A stretch of 64,000 nt of DNA from Salinivirgaceae bacterium (GCA_017527435.1 JAFXQB010000002.1:55312-119311); one strand, 5' to 3'. Shown: positions 16,944 to 26,322, numbered from the stretch's first letter. Translations and numbers: made by a program. The notes: a model not told the origin generated them from the letters alone.

Positions 16944-18251
16944 ATGGACGGATTTTATTATCAACCTGAAATTGAAAAAATGCCACGCAAGGAACTTGAA
17001 GCCTTGCAACTTGAGCGATTGAAATGGACTGTGAAACAGGCGCTTAAGTCGCCTTTCTACTCGAAACTCTATGGCGAGTTGGGCATCACACCCGACACCA
17101 TTCAGACGCTCGACGACCTGCGCAAACTGCCGTTCACCGTTAAACAGGATATGCGCGACAACTATCCGTTTGGTTTTTTGGCAGTTGACAAGAAAGAACT
17201 CATCCGCTTGCACTCATCGAGCGGCACCACGGGCAACCCAACTGTCATCTGCCACACCAAGCACGACATCGACACTTGGGCTTACCGCGTGGCACGCAGT
17301 TTCTATATGGTGGGCCTGCGCGACACTGACGTGATTCAGAACTCGTCGGGTTACGGAATGTTCACAGGCGGATTGGGAATGCAAGCGGGCATTGAGTGGC
17401 TCGGCGCATTGTCGATTCCCGCAGCCGCAGGCAACAGCAAGCGTCAGATTAAGTGCATTATGGACTATGGCACCACCGCCATCCACGCCATACCAAGTTA
17501 TGCGCTGCGCCTTGCCGACGTGTTTGAAGAAGAAGGCATCGACCCGCGCAAAGATACTCACCTGCACACGTTTCTTATTGGTGCTGAACCACATACCGAA
17601 GAGACCCGCCGCAAGATTGAGGAGCGCTTCGGCGTGAAGGCCTACAACAGTTTCGGTATGACCGAAATGAGTGGTCCAGGTGTGGCTTTCGAGTGCAAAG
17701 AGCAAAACGGAATGCACATTTGGGAAGATTCGTACATTGTGGAAATTGTTGACCCAGAGACACTTGAGCCAGTGCCAGACGGCGAAGTCGGCGAAATGGT
17801 GCTCACCACGCTCGACCGCGAAGGTATGCCGCTCTTGCGCTACCGCACCCGCGACCTTACCCGCATCCTGACAGGTCCGTGCCCCTGCGGCCGCACACAC
17901 CGCCGCTTGGACCGTATGAAGGGCCGCAGCGACGATATGTTCATTGTCAAAGGCGTGAACATCTTCCCAATGCAGATTGAGAAGATTCTTATGCAGTTCC
18001 CCGAATTGGGCTCGAACTACCTTATCACCATCCAGCCCGTCGACAACAACGACGAGATTATTGTGGAAGTGGAATTGGGCGACCTGCAGACCGACGATTT
18101 CGGCAAACTGCAGAGCCTGACAAAGGAAATCACCCATCGGTTGAAGGACGAGATTTTGGTTACGCCGAAGGTGAAACTTGTTGAGCGCGGCTCGCTTCCG
18201 CAGTCGGAAGGCAAGGCTGTACGTGTGAAGGATTTGCGTAAATTGGTTTAA
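16944..18251 (+). CDS. paaK: Phenylacetate-CoA ligase-like enzyme (PaaK family)
   Basis: A 435-residue adenylate-forming ligase. The AMP-binding loop SSSGTTGNPT is at residues 91-100. Further motifs are NSFGMTEMSGPG (A5-like), LLRYRTRDLT and the hinge GRSDDMFIVKGVNIFP. These give phenylacetate or a similar arylacetate as probable substrate, forming a CoA thioester with ATP. In gut anaerobes such ligases pair with 2-oxoacid:ferredoxin oxidoreductases of aromatic amino-acid catabolism. None is visible here, but an aminotransferase precedes and an ACT protein follows by 20 bases. Confidence 0.9.
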   Translation: MDGFYYQPEIEKMPRKELEALQLERLKWTVKQALKSPFYSKLYGELGITPDTIQTLDDLRKLPFTVKQDMRDNYPFGFLAVDKKELIRLHSSSGTTGNPTVICHTKHDIDTWAYRVARSFYMVGLRDTDVIQNSSGYGMFTGGLGMQAGIEWLGALSIPAAAGNSKRQIKCIMDYGTTAIHAIPSYALRLADVFEEEGIDPRKDTHLHTFLIGAEPHTEETRRKIEERFGVKAYNSFGMTEMSGPGVAFECKEQNGMHIWEDSYIVEIVDPETLEPVPDGEVGEMVLTTLDREGMPLLRYRTRDLTRILTGPCPCGRTHRRLDRMKGRSDDMFIVKGVNIFPMQIEKILMQFPELGSNYLITIQPVDNNDEIIVEVELGDLQTDDFGKLQSLTKEITHRLKDEILVTPKVKLVERGSLPQSEGKAVRVKDLRKLV

Positions 18252-18271
18252 AACTCTAAAATTATAAAACT

Positions 18272-18697
18272 ATGACAATCAGCCAAATATCAGTTTTTGT
18301 TGAGAATAAGTTCGGACGTCTGAACGAGATTCTCTCATTTTTGAGCAAAGAGAACATCCGCATCATTGCGGCCACCGTTGCCGATACCACCGAGTACGGC
18401 ATCTTGCGCCTGATAACCACCAACCAGCACAAGGCTTTCCAACTGCTGAAGGCACAGGGCGTTTCGGCCAACTTGAGCGACGTTTTGGCCGTGAAAACCG
18501 ACGCCACCGTCGGCAAATTCTCTGAAACGATTGAGTTTTTCACCAAAGCGGGCATCAGCATCGAGTATATGTACTGCTTCTCTAACAATGCCAGCGGCGT
18601 GGTCATCTTGCGTCCCAACAATATGGAAGCCGCTCACGAAGTTATCCGTCGCAATTCGTTGAATTGCCTGACGGAAAGCGAGTTGTGCGCGTTGTAA
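18272..18697 (+). CDS. Tandem ACT-domain protein
   Basis: A 141-residue protein made of two ACT repeats, about 3-70 (QISVFVENKFGRLNEILSFL) and 75-140 (AVKTDATVGKFSETIEFFTKAG). ACT domains bind amino acids and regulate metabolism. Stand-alone double ACT proteins regularly follow PaaK genes, so it probably senses an aromatic amino acid for this pathway. A strong terminator closes the unit. Confidence 0.85.
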   Translation: MTISQISVFVENKFGRLNEILSFLSKENIRIIAATVADTTEYGILRLITTNQHKAFQLLKAQGVSANLSDVLAVKTDATVGKFSETIEFFTKAGISIEYMYCFSNNASGVVILRPNNMEAAHEVIRRNSLNCLTESELCAL

Positions 18698-18708
18698 ACA
18701 TTTCGCTT

Positions 18709-18757
18709 GATAAACAAAAAAGGCCGTTCCCGAGTGGGGCGGCCTTCTTTGTTTATC
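18709..18757 (+). terminator. Terminator after ACT gene
   Basis: aaggccg (18720-18726) pairs with cggcctt (18740-18746). The outer arms gataaac and gtttatc (18709-18715, 18751-18757) extend the stem. Confidence 0.8.
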
Positions 18758-18863
18758 AATTCCAGTTACGCCATTTCTAATCATTAACAAAACGCCCCCC
18801 CCCTATCCTTCTGTCTTTTTTAGTCAGTCATAAATTGATTAGGAACTTTATCTTTTAATCTTT

Positions 18864-18871
18864 TATATTTG
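18864..18871 (+). promoter_or_regulatory. -7 box (TATATTTG) for recR
   Basis: An exact TAnnTTTG match 19 bases before the recR ATG. No good -33 element is seen at the right distance. A run of nine C lies at 18795-18803 upstream. Confidence 0.45.
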
Positions 18872-18890
18872 AATCACAAAAAACTAAACA

Positions 18891-19502
18891 ATGCAACAAC
18901 TACCATCGCGACTGCTTGACAATGTGGTGAACGAGTTTGGGAAACTGCCGGGAATCGGCAAAAAGACTGCACTGCGGCTTACTTTGCACCTGCTCAACCA
19001 ACCTGACGACGAAGTTGAAGCCTTTGTGTCGGCAATCAGCCAAATGAAAACCAACATCATGATTTGTCCTGAGTGTCACAACATTACAGAATCGGAAGGC
19101 TTGTGCAGCATCTGCGCCGACGAGCGCCGCGACCACTCGCTCATCTGCGTTGTTGAAACCATCCGCGAACTGATTGCCATTGAGAACACCGGACAGTATC
19201 ATGGCATCTACCATGTGCTGGGCGGCCGCATATCACCGATGGACGGCATCGGACCCAAAAATCTGAACATCGACAGCCTTGAGCGGCGTGTGCAGGAAAA
19301 CACCATAGCCGAAGTGATTCTGGCCACAAGCACCACCATCGAAGGCGACACCACCAACTTCTACCTTTTCCGCAGGCTCAGCCCGTTCGGCGTGCCAATC
19401 ACGACTCTGGCGCGAGGATTGTCGGTGGGCGACGAGCTGGAATATGCTGACGAAATAACTTTGGGGCGGTCCATCCTAAACCGGGTTCCATACAAAAATT
19501 AA
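18891..19502 (+). CDS. recR: Recombination mediator RecR
   Basis: A 203-residue protein of standard length that loads RecA at gaps with RecF/RecO. A helix-hairpin-helix ([12 protein letters not shown]) lies at residues 19-30. The zinc finger is Cys59, Cys62, Cys72 and Cys75. A Toprim domain follows ([15 protein letters not shown], then [15 protein letters not shown]). It is transcribed alone, or with the following hypothetical gene after a 134-base gap. Confidence 0.97.
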   Translation: MQQLPSRLLDNVVNEFGKLPGIGKKTALRLTLHLLNQPDDEVEAFVSAISQMKTNIMICPECHNITESEGLCSICADERRDHSLICVVETIRELIAIENTGQYHGIYHVLGGRISPMDGIGPKNLNIDSLERRVQENTIAEVILATSTTIEGDTTNFYLFRRLSPFGVPITTLARGLSVGDELEYADEITLGRSILNRVPYKN

Positions 19503-19636
19503 AGCATCGGATAAGCAAAGAATTGGTTGACAGAAAAATAAGAAAAATCAATTGTCAGCAGCCGAACATTAGAATAAAACATTAACTTTAAACAGAGTTA
19601 TTAATACCAATTCATAACTTCTAAATATTTAATGAA

Positions 19637-20635
19637 ATGGAATTGTCTGACAAACTAAAATATTGCGCCATCTGTCGAAATTCGAAACGCGACATTGAAC
19701 GTGGCATTGTGTGCGGGCTGACAAACGAAAAGCCCGTTTTTGACAAACATTGCGCTGATTTACAGGCTTCCGCCCATGAAATTGCCGAACTGGAAGAATC
19801 GCTGATCGGCGGCTCACAAAAGTCTGCCACCAAAATCATGACTGCGGTTATCATTGTGATTTTCGCCATTGCCATGGGCGTTATGTGGCTGATTCACAAC
19901 ATCGATGACCGGACAGCACAGGCTGCGGCAAAAAATGCGGAAATGAAATACAACGCATTGGAATCCATTGTCAAAGCCAAGATGGCAACGCTACCGCAAA
20001 CCATCAACGGAATTGTGTTCGACAGCATCTCGCTACACAAAAAATATGTCGAATTCACACTCAGACTGCCAAACACCTACATACAGGATTATCCCGACGA
20101 CCGGCTGATTTGCGAATCGAAATTCAGACATTCAGAAGCTCTGAAATATCTGCCTAATGAAGACAGCATATTGCTAAAAGCCTGTTTAGACGACTCATTG
20201 CAAATACGTTACGCTTTCCGCGAATCGGCCAATTTTTCAATTTACACCATTGTGATTCACCCCCAAGATATGGAACAAGCGCTCAATCCAACTGGTCCGT
20301 TCCGTTGCCCGAGAAAAGATTTCGACCGTGTGTTAAGGTCTGATAATAAGGCTATTCCGTTCGACATTGTGAACAAAATCCAATTGTCGGCCATTAAGAT
20401 GGATTACAGCGCTAACAAACTGACGCTGAATCTGCGAAGCCGGCGGAAAGATATTACCAAAGGTCCGGCAACAGAGAATTTGGTTAAGACCGATTTGTGG
20501 AAAAACGCCAACGACCTTTATGCAGTTAAAATGCTGATTCTGAACGAAGGAACCATTGATTTCCGCTTCATCGGCACCGATGACCGACTTGTGGAATCAA
20601 TTGTGATTGGACCTGATTTCTACCAAAACAAATAA
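19637..20635 (+). CDS. Hypothetical single-pass membrane protein with N-terminal cysteines
   Basis: A 332-residue protein of unknown family. Residues 1-40 are cytoplasmic and hold a possible zinc knuckle: Cys10, Cys13, Cys26 and Cys39 in CAICRNSKRD, GIVCGL and KHCADL. One membrane segment follows at about residues 66-88 (IMTAVIIVIFAIAMGVMWLI). The rest is a soluble periplasmic part with two beta-rich halves and no known motif. It is followed after 6 bases by the DUF2520 gene and is probably co-transcribed. The N-terminal Cys pattern resembles that of other Bacteroidota membrane proteins with small zinc ribbons. Confidence 0.6.
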   Translation: MELSDKLKYCAICRNSKRDIERGIVCGLTNEKPVFDKHCADLQASAHEIAELEESLIGGSQKSATKIMTAVIIVIFAIAMGVMWLIHNIDDRTAQAAAKNAEMKYNALESIVKAKMATLPQTINGIVFDSISLHKKYVEFTLRLPNTYIQDYPDDRLICESKFRHSEALKYLPNEDSILLKACLDDSLQIRYAFRESANFSIYTIVIHPQDMEQALNPTGPFRCPRKDFDRVLRSDNKAIPFDIVNKIQLSAIKMDYSANKLTLNLRSRRKDITKGPATENLVKTDLWKNANDLYAVKMLILNEGTIDFRFIGTDDRLVESIVIGPDFYQNK

Positions 20636-20641
20636 AAGGCG

Positions 20642-21412
20642 ATGAGAATTTTCATAATCGGAACGGGGAATGTGGCCACTCACCTATCGGCCGCCCTGCT
20701 CAAAGCCGGACACGACATTGAAGGTGTCTGCGGCCGCGATTTCAGCCACACCGAAGAATTAGCCAAGAAACTGAATGTCAAGCCGTTCAGCAGCATTGGT
20801 TCTATTCCTGCCGATGCCGAAGCCTACCTGATTAGCGTGAGCGACGACAACATTGCCGATGTGGCCGTCCAAATGCCTGATGTTGAAGGAATTGTGGCAC
20901 ACACCGCCGGCAGCGTTCCAATGAGTGCGCTGGCCCGGTTCGGCAATCATGGTGTTCTTTATCCACTGCAATCGTTCAGCAAAAGCCGGGCAATTGACAT
21001 GAGCCGGGTGCCGCTCTGCATCGAAGGCAGTAACAGAAACACCGCAGGCACTCTCACAGCTCTGGCACGCACGCTCAGCTATGACGTCAGACTAATGACT
21101 ACCGAGCAGCGTGCACATCTGCATCTGGCTGCCGTGTTTGCGAGCAATTTCGCCAACTGTATGTACGCCGAAGCTGAAAACATTTTGAAAGAAAGCAACA
21201 TATCATTTGATATTATGCGGGAACTGATTGCCGAAACAGCAGCCAAAGCCGCCGACATGAGCCCCACCGCAGCACAAACCGGTCCTGCACGCCGCGGTGA
21301 CAACAAAGTGATGAGCCGGCAATTGGAACTGCTGCCCGACATCGGGTTGCAAAAAATGTATAGTTTTGTATCGGGAAGAATTCAAGACAGATACAAACCA
21401 ACCGACAAATAA
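20642..21412 (+). CDS. DUF2520 Rossmann-fold oxidoreductase-like protein
   Basis: A 256-residue protein with an N-terminal NAD(P)-binding Rossmann motif (IGTGNVATHLSAAL, residues 5-18) and a C-terminal helical DUF2520 domain (about 130-250, with HLHLAAVFASNFANCMY and TGPARRGD). The family resembles F420/NADP-dependent and ketopantoate-type reductases, but the substrate is unknown. It is common in Bacteroidales next to a KdsC-like HAD phosphatase, as here, where the next gene begins within 40 bases. Confidence 0.85.
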   Translation: MRIFIIGTGNVATHLSAALLKAGHDIEGVCGRDFSHTEELAKKLNVKPFSSIGSIPADAEAYLISVSDDNIADVAVQMPDVEGIVAHTAGSVPMSALARFGNHGVLYPLQSFSKSRAIDMSRVPLCIEGSNRNTAGTLTALARTLSYDVRLMTTEQRAHLHLAAVFASNFANCMYAEAENILKESNISFDIMRELIAETAAKAADMSPTAAQTGPARRGDNKVMSRQLELLPDIGLQKMYSFVSGRIQDRYKPTDK

Positions 21413-21450
21413 TATGGTTGTATCACCCAATGAATCAATATTTTATACAA

Positions 21451-21978
21451 ATGACGAATTTCAAGGAAGATTTGATGAAAGTGAAGGCGTTTGCCTTCGA
21501 TATTGACGGTGTCTGCACCGATGCCACAATGATTTGCCTGGCCGACGGACAACAAGTTCGCCAATCGAACACGCGCGATGGCTTTGCGTTGCGGTTTGCG
21601 CACGAACAGGGCTATCCTATCGCCATCATCAGTGCGGGCAAGAACAACGCCGGTGTGGTGCAGCGCTTTGAGAGTTTGGGACTGACCGACCTTTTCATCG
21701 GCGAATTGGCCAAAGTGCCGGCCTTCGATGCCTTCCTGAAGTGCCACAATCTGACTGACAACGATGTGCTATATATGGGCGACGACGTGCCCGACTACCC
21801 GATTCTGAAGCGCGTGGGTGTCCCCACCTGCCCTGCAGATGCTGTCAACGACATCAAACCGTTTGTAAAATACGTGTCGGAATTCAACGGTGGCCATGGT
21901 TGCGTGCGCGATGTGATTGAGCAAGTGTTGCGCGCTCAAGGACGATGGGTGAATTTTGAAACACTTAATTTTCTATAG
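21451..21978 (+). CDS. kdsC: KdsC-like HAD phosphatase
   Basis: A 175-residue HAD-superfamily enzyme, probably 3-deoxy-D-manno-octulosonate 8-phosphate phosphatase of LPS core synthesis. The nucleophile motif is AFDIDGVCTD, motif II is IISAGKN, and motif IV is YMGDDVPDYP with conserved Asp. It lacks a cap domain, as do KdsC proteins, which act as tetramers. Several starts are in frame: TTG 21418, ATG 21430, ATG 21451 and ATG 21475. 21451 (MTNFKEDLMK) gives the usual N-terminal length. It follows the DUF2520 gene. Confidence 0.85.
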   Translation: MTNFKEDLMKVKAFAFDIDGVCTDATMICLADGQQVRQSNTRDGFALRFAHEQGYPIAIISAGKNNAGVVQRFESLGLTDLFIGELAKVPAFDAFLKCHNLTDNDVLYMGDDVPDYPILKRVGVPTCPADAVNDIKPFVKYVSEFNGGHGCVRDVIEQVLRAQGRWVNFETLNFL

Positions 21979-22053
21979 TGCGATACGACCGCCATTATTT
22001 TTTATTTAGATATTGTTAATTAATTGTACGAGAAACATTAAAAAGAGACACAT

Positions 22054-22875
22054 ATGAGGCCGGATGTAAACACCCCTATAGAGAATCCCAAACTTAAAGC
22101 ACTTCTTAATAAGAAAGCAAATACGCCCGAAACGGAACAGTTGGACGTTTTAAATGAAATCTTTGAAGAAATAGCGATGAATGCATATTTTCTTGCAGTT
22201 GTTGACTTTGGTGGGACTCCGGTCAAAAATAATCCCGATGGTACAAAGACGTTGCTTAAAGACACAACCATTTCCTTTGCAGGCTTAAATCTCAGCAATG
22301 GTACTTCATGGATTCCAATCTTTACAGATTGGGAAGAACTACGCAAATGGGAACCTTATAAAAGCGGTGATGTTAGCACTCTTATTATGTCTTTCGATGA
22401 TGTATATTCTGTTGCAAAAGGTAACAGCGGCAACATTGTGGTCAATCCGTTTGGAGATTTTCTTATGATGCCATCTAATTTACTCAATCATATTAAGCAA
22501 CACAAGGATGCTGTGACGGGAAAGGTGCAGGAACAAGTTATTCAAAAGGAAACAAAAGTAATAATAGGTGTGCCTAGAGATTTTCCGAAGCAAATGACGG
22601 ATGCCATCTGCGCGTACGTTAAAAATGTTAAGGCAATCAATGCCATCTGGCTCAAACTTATGATGAAAGGAGACGAACAGAGTTTTCTTTTGGCAGTTGA
22701 CGCCGATGGTGATGCTAGAAATTATTTTCAAGGAATAGCTGATGCCGCCAAACCGCATTTGCCCAAGTGTATGTATCTGGATATGGTTCCGACCAATACC
22801 GAACTCGGAACGACCGCTTCATCAGGAGAGCCATTTTATAAACGTAAACGAGGACTTTTCGGCTTATTCAACTAA
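22054..22875 (+). CDS. SseB-like protein
   Basis: A 273-residue soluble protein with an N-terminal SseB domain (about 8-135, with ISFAGLNLSNGTSWIPIFTDWEEL, then GNIVVNPFGDFLMM) and a C-terminal SseB_C-like domain (about 160-255, IIGVPRDFPKQMTDAICAY). The family is named after enhanced serine sensitivity in E. coli, and its molecular function is unknown. The basic tail YKRKRGLFGLF is unusual. It is convergent with the next gene, 31 bases apart. Confidence 0.75.
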   Translation: MRPDVNTPIENPKLKALLNKKANTPETEQLDVLNEIFEEIAMNAYFLAVVDFGGTPVKNNPDGTKTLLKDTTISFAGLNLSNGTSWIPIFTDWEELRKWEPYKSGDVSTLIMSFDDVYSVAKGNSGNIVVNPFGDFLMMPSNLLNHIKQHKDAVTGKVQEQVIQKETKVIIGVPRDFPKQMTDAICAYVKNVKAINAIWLKLMMKGDEQSFLLAVDADGDARNYFQGIADAAKPHLPKCMYLDMVPTNTELGTTASSGEPFYKRKRGLFGLFN

Positions 22876-22906
22876 GATTTTACTACAATATCACGGGAAC
22901 ACATAT

Positions 22907-23782
22907 TCACCCCAACCCGCACAGATACCCCAACTTGTAAAAGCCGAACATCCGCATTGACGGTTTGTTTCCCAACAAGTTACGCTCGAGCATTCGGCGC
23001 AGCAGACGGAACTTGAATGCGACAAAGCCTGTCAAATGCAGTTTTTGTAACTTGCTGTAAGTCTGCAATAATTGGCTGTAGCCACGCAATTCATCGGCGT
23101 GGGCTTTCAGGTTTTCGATTCCACGGCGCGTTTTTTCAAGAAATTGTTCGGCGGTATCAGTATCATCATGATAGACAGGATTTTCGATATGCAGAATCGG
23201 TTCTGCGGCCAACTGCAGTTTCTCGCCGAAAAGTGTGTCTTCGTGGCCGTAATCCACAAACGTCTCATCGAAGCGGATTTGTTGAGCCAATTTACTATCA
23301 ATCAGATAGTTTGACGTTTTAAAACTCTTGTACGGACAGGCTTGCCGCTGTTTCAATGTCAGCACTTCGTGAGTGATGCCGTATTTATAGCGCAACGGGT
23401 TGACATTCTGCTCGTTGCCACTTCGATAAGCCAATCCGCCGCAAACAACCCGCGCCTGTCCCATTGCATCGGCGTAGCGCTTTAAGAAATCGGCATCAGC
23501 GGGGAAAACATCGGCATCGAGACACAGAATCCACTGATATTTAGCTTCTTGCTGAAGTCGGTTACGCATTTTGGCAATGTCGATTTTCTCATCAAGCCGA
23601 ACAAAACGGCAATTTGGCATTGCGGCTATCTGGCTGTTTTTCTGCACAATATCAACATCGGTCGATGAATCGTCAACCACAACAATCTCGTAAGCAATCT
23701 GCAAAGCATCGGCTTGCCGCGACAATTCTGCAACTAACTGATTACAAGCGCAATTATATGTAGGTATCAGAATCGAAAGCAT
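22907..23782 (-). CDS. Glycosyltransferase family 2
   Basis: A 291-residue GT-A fold enzyme. It opens with MLSILIPTYNC. The nucleotide-sugar Asp is in VVVDDSST, and the DxD motif is CLDADVFPAD. A galactosyltransferase-like FVDYGHEDTLFGEKL motif (acceptor side) follows. The basic C-terminus lacks membrane segments. A longer frame from a TTG at 23869 exists, but the family pattern starts at ATG 23782. It stands alone on the minus strand; the acceptor is unknown, probably a surface glycan or glycolipid. Confidence 0.88.
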   Translation of the reverse strand: MLSILIPTYNCACNQLVAELSRQADALQIAYEIVVVDDSSTDVDIVQKNSQIAAMPNCRFVRLDEKIDIAKMRNRLQQEAKYQWILCLDADVFPADADFLKRYADAMGQARVVCGGLAYRSGNEQNVNPLRYKYGITHEVLTLKQRQACPYKSFKTSNYLIDSKLAQQIRFDETFVDYGHEDTLFGEKLQLAAEPILHIENPVYHDDTDTAEQFLEKTRRGIENLKAHADELRGYSQLLQTYSKLQKLHLTGFVAFKFRLLRRMLERNLLGNKPSMRMFGFYKLGYLCGLG

Positions 23783-23976
23783 CTCATCCGTTTTGGGCAA
23801 AGGTAAGAAAATATTGGTGTCGGCATTCGGATTGGCCAAACGTCGGCAATTTGAACAGACCAATATCAAATTACGTGAAAGTACATCCGCAGAAAACGAA
23901 TTACCAGTAGATTATTGTTCTGATTTTCAAAACGATAATAAAAATATTAGATAAACCCACCGTTTTAATAGGTTTA

Positions 23977-24009
23977 TTTGTGGTTGTGAAATAAAAAAGC
24001 ATACATTTG
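23977..24009 (+). promoter_or_regulatory. Promoter of the pyridoxal-kinase-like gene
   Basis: TTTG (23977-23980), 21 bases, TACATTTG (24002-24009). The start codon is 31 bases further on. Confidence 0.7.
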
Positions 24010-24040
24010 CGGCCGATAAAAACGTTTAAAAGAAAGAAAA

Positions 24041-24874
24041 ATGAGTTACAAAAGAATCCTGACAATTCAAGACATTTCGTGCGTCGGACAGTGCTCGCTC
24101 ACTGTTGCGCTTCCTATAATATCGGCCTGCGGCGTTGAGACCGCCGTTCTGCCGTCGGCTGTGCTATCGACTCACACGGGCGGATTCAAGGGCTTCACCT
24201 TCCGCGACCTGACCGAAGATATGCCGCTCATTGAGCAGCACTGGAACAAAGAAGGCATCAAGTTCGAGGCCATCTACACTGGTTATCTGGGCAGTACAAA
24301 GCAAATCGACTACGTTATCAGCATCATAAACTCGACGCTCGAGGCTGGCGCGAAAATCATCATCGACCCCGCAATGGCCGACAATGGCTCGCTCTACTAT
24401 GGTTTCGATGACGTGTTTGTGAAAGCAATGGCAAAACTCTGTGCCAAAGCCGATTACGTTCTGCCGAACATCACCGAGGCCTGCTTCATCACAAAAAGCG
24501 AGTACCGCACCGAGTACGACAAGGCTTACATTATGGATTTGCTGCAGAAACTGGTGGCCAACGGCTCTAAAAATGTGATTCTGACTGGTGTAAGTTACAA
24601 ACCCGAGACTACTGGCGTGGTAGTTTACGAGAACGGCGAGTATAACTACTACGAGCACAAGAAGATAGCGCAAGGCAGCCACGGCACTGGCGACGTTTAC
24701 GCATCGGCTTTTGTGGGCGCGCTGATGAACGGCAAACCTGCCTACGATGCTGCTAAAATCGCCGCCGACTACACCGTTAAGTGCATCGAGAACACTCAAG
24801 ACGGCTCGAACCACTGGTACGGATGCAAGTTCGAAACCGGAATACCCGATTTGCTGAAAATGCTTGGAAAATAA
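24041..24874 (+). CDS. Pyridoxal/pyridoxamine kinase-like protein
   Basis: A 277-residue ribokinase-superfamily enzyme that probably phosphorylates vitamin B6 vitamers with ATP. Motifs: ISCVGQCSLTVALPIISA (family opening), IIDPAMADNG, NITEACF and the anion-hole HGTGDVYASAF with catalytic Asp. The HGTGD motif (rather than GTGCA) and the opening fit the PdxY/PdxK line, though hydroxymethylpyrimidine kinases are close. It stands alone between its own promoter and terminator. Confidence 0.85.
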   Translation: MSYKRILTIQDISCVGQCSLTVALPIISACGVETAVLPSAVLSTHTGGFKGFTFRDLTEDMPLIEQHWNKEGIKFEAIYTGYLGSTKQIDYVISIINSTLEAGAKIIIDPAMADNGSLYYGFDDVFVKAMAKLCAKADYVLPNITEACFITKSEYRTEYDKAYIMDLLQKLVANGSKNVILTGVSYKPETTGVVVYENGEYNYYEHKKIAQGSHGTGDVYASAFVGALMNGKPAYDAAKIAADYTVKCIENTQDGSNHWYGCKFETGIPDLLKMLGK

Positions 24875-24894
24875 CAGGTTGCGAAATCAACACA

Positions 24895-24921
24895 ACGCAA
24901 GTCGGAACGGCTTGCGTTTTT
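24895..24921 (+). terminator. Terminator after the pyridoxal-kinase-like gene
   Basis: acgcaag (24895-24901) / cttgcgt (24911-24917), 9-base loop, followed by T8. Confidence 0.85.
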
Positions 24922-24986
24922 TTTGCGAAAAATTTAGCAATTTTGGCACGATTTAGAGCGTTTCAAACAAAAGCACACACACGACA

Positions 24987-25907
24987 ATGTCATTCAAAAA
25001 TATAATTTCGGCGACGGCTCTGTTACTTGTAACCATCTCACTATCAGCGCAAACTTCCGATAACGAGCAGCAGTACAAAGCGGCTATGCAGAACGCAAAA
25101 ACCGCCTTCGACGCAAAAATGTATTCCGAGGCGCTCTACTTCTACCGAGAAGCCTTGAAAATCAAACCCGACGCCAAACTGCCGCGCTATAAGATTGAGG
25201 ACATCCGCACCATCTACATCGATGATGGAATACGAGAAATTGCTGAAAACAAGCAAATTGCGCAGGAAGAAGTAAAGAAACAGGCCGAGGCCCAAGCCGA
25301 TGAGCGCATTGAAGCCGAAGTTGTGCAAACGCAGAAAGAACTTGAAACTCTGAAAGTTGCAACGGTTATCAGCATCGAAGAAGAATCTGTTGTTTATGAA
25401 GAAAATATTGACATTGCAGATGTGGAACCGACTCTCGAAACGAAACAACCAGAGCCTGAACCAAAACCCATCGAACCCGAGCCAAAAGCTATTGAACCAG
25501 AACCCATTGTAACACAACCTGTTGAATCCATCGAAGAAGAGCCAAAACCTGTTGTTGAGCCAAAGAAAACGACTGTTGTAAGCAAGCCACAGCCCATTGT
25601 CAGCAAGCCGAAACCGCACACGCAACCAAAAATGACGGATGAAGAGAAAAAAGCCTGGAAGGATGCCGAAAAGCAAAAGCTGCGCAAACAATATCCCGAG
25701 CAAAAAACAGTGCTTGAAATTGACCAACCAGGTAAACATATCACACGCGTCATCATGAACGTTGACAATGAGATATCCGTATATTTAAAAGTAAAACACA
25801 GTTGGGGCGCCACATTCTTTTTTGAAGAAGAAGTTGGCGAAGACCTACGCAGCATTACCGAAGTGTATTTCAACAAAATGACAGATTTGCAGAACTATGG
25901 ACATTAA
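24987..25907 (+). CDS. Secreted Glu/Pro-rich protein with TPR-like N-domain
   Basis: A 306-residue exported protein; signal peptide residues 1-21 (ends LSAQ). Residues 25-75 look like one or two TPR helices (AKTAFDAKMYSEALYFYREALKIKP). A coiled-coil-like charged stretch follows to about 120. Residues 150-215 are a low-complexity PEPxPxE region with degenerate repeats (PEPEPKPIE, PEPKAIE, PEPIV), probably a spacer across the periplasm. The C-terminal 75 residues form a small folded domain. The gene overlaps the START_2 gene by 11 bases, so the two are coupled. Function unknown. Confidence 0.65.
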   Translation: MSFKNIISATALLLVTISLSAQTSDNEQQYKAAMQNAKTAFDAKMYSEALYFYREALKIKPDAKLPRYKIEDIRTIYIDDGIREIAENKQIAQEEVKKQAEAQADERIEAEVVQTQKELETLKVATVISIEEESVVYEENIDIADVEPTLETKQPEPEPKPIEPEPKAIEPEPIVTQPVESIEEEPKPVVEPKKTTVVSKPQPIVSKPKPHTQPKMTDEEKKAWKDAEKQKLRKQYPEQKTVLEIDQPGKHITRVIMNVDNEISVYLKVKHSWGATFFFEEEVGEDLRSITEVYFNKMTDLQNYGH

Positions 25908-26283
25908 ATTCTACCAATACATCGACGCCGCACCCGACGACGTGTTCATGTCACTCACCAATCCGCGCTCAATAGAGTTGTGGTCGAGCTTGCCGGCCGA
26001 TATGAGCGCCGAAGAAGGCTACGAGTTTTCGATTTTCGATGGCGACATTGTCGGTAGGAACTTGAAAGTAGTTGAGAATGAATTACTTCAGCAAGAATGG
26101 TATTTTGGTGAAGAAAACGCCGAGCCTTCAATAGCCACCATCAAGCTTCATCCCGACAAAAACGGCACCAGCGTTGAAGTGCGCCACACAAACATTCCCG
26201 CCAACGCCTTCGACAACATCAACGAAGGCTGGCGCGAATACTATATTGGCGCCATCAAGCATTTTTGCGAAGACGAAGAATGA
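25897..26283 (+). CDS. START_2 (SRPBCC-like) domain protein
   Basis: A 128-residue soluble protein resembling the START-like family of Bacteroidota, a helix-grip fold near AHSA1 proteins. Seen here: the opening strand KFYQYIDAAPDDVFMSLTNP, the central W residues (LWSSLP, QEWYFG) and the closing long helix NINEGWREYYIGAIKHFC. Ligand and role are unknown. It starts 11 bases inside the upstream secreted-protein gene. Confidence 0.8.
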   Translation: MDIKFYQYIDAAPDDVFMSLTNPRSIELWSSLPADMSAEEGYEFSIFDGDIVGRNLKVVENELLQQEWYFGEENAEPSIATIKLHPDKNGTSVEVRHTNIPANAFDNINEGWREYYIGAIKHFCEDEE

Positions 26284-26284
26284 A

Positions 26285-26322
26285 CACAAAAAAAGCGTGC
26301 GAACCACATTCCTTCGCACGCT
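26285..26322 (-). terminator. Terminator of the lipoprotein gene, minus strand
   Basis: agcgtgcgaa / ttcgcacgct (26294-26303, 26313-26322), 9-base loop. The A run at 26288-26294 gives the T tail on the minus strand. Confidence 0.8.
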
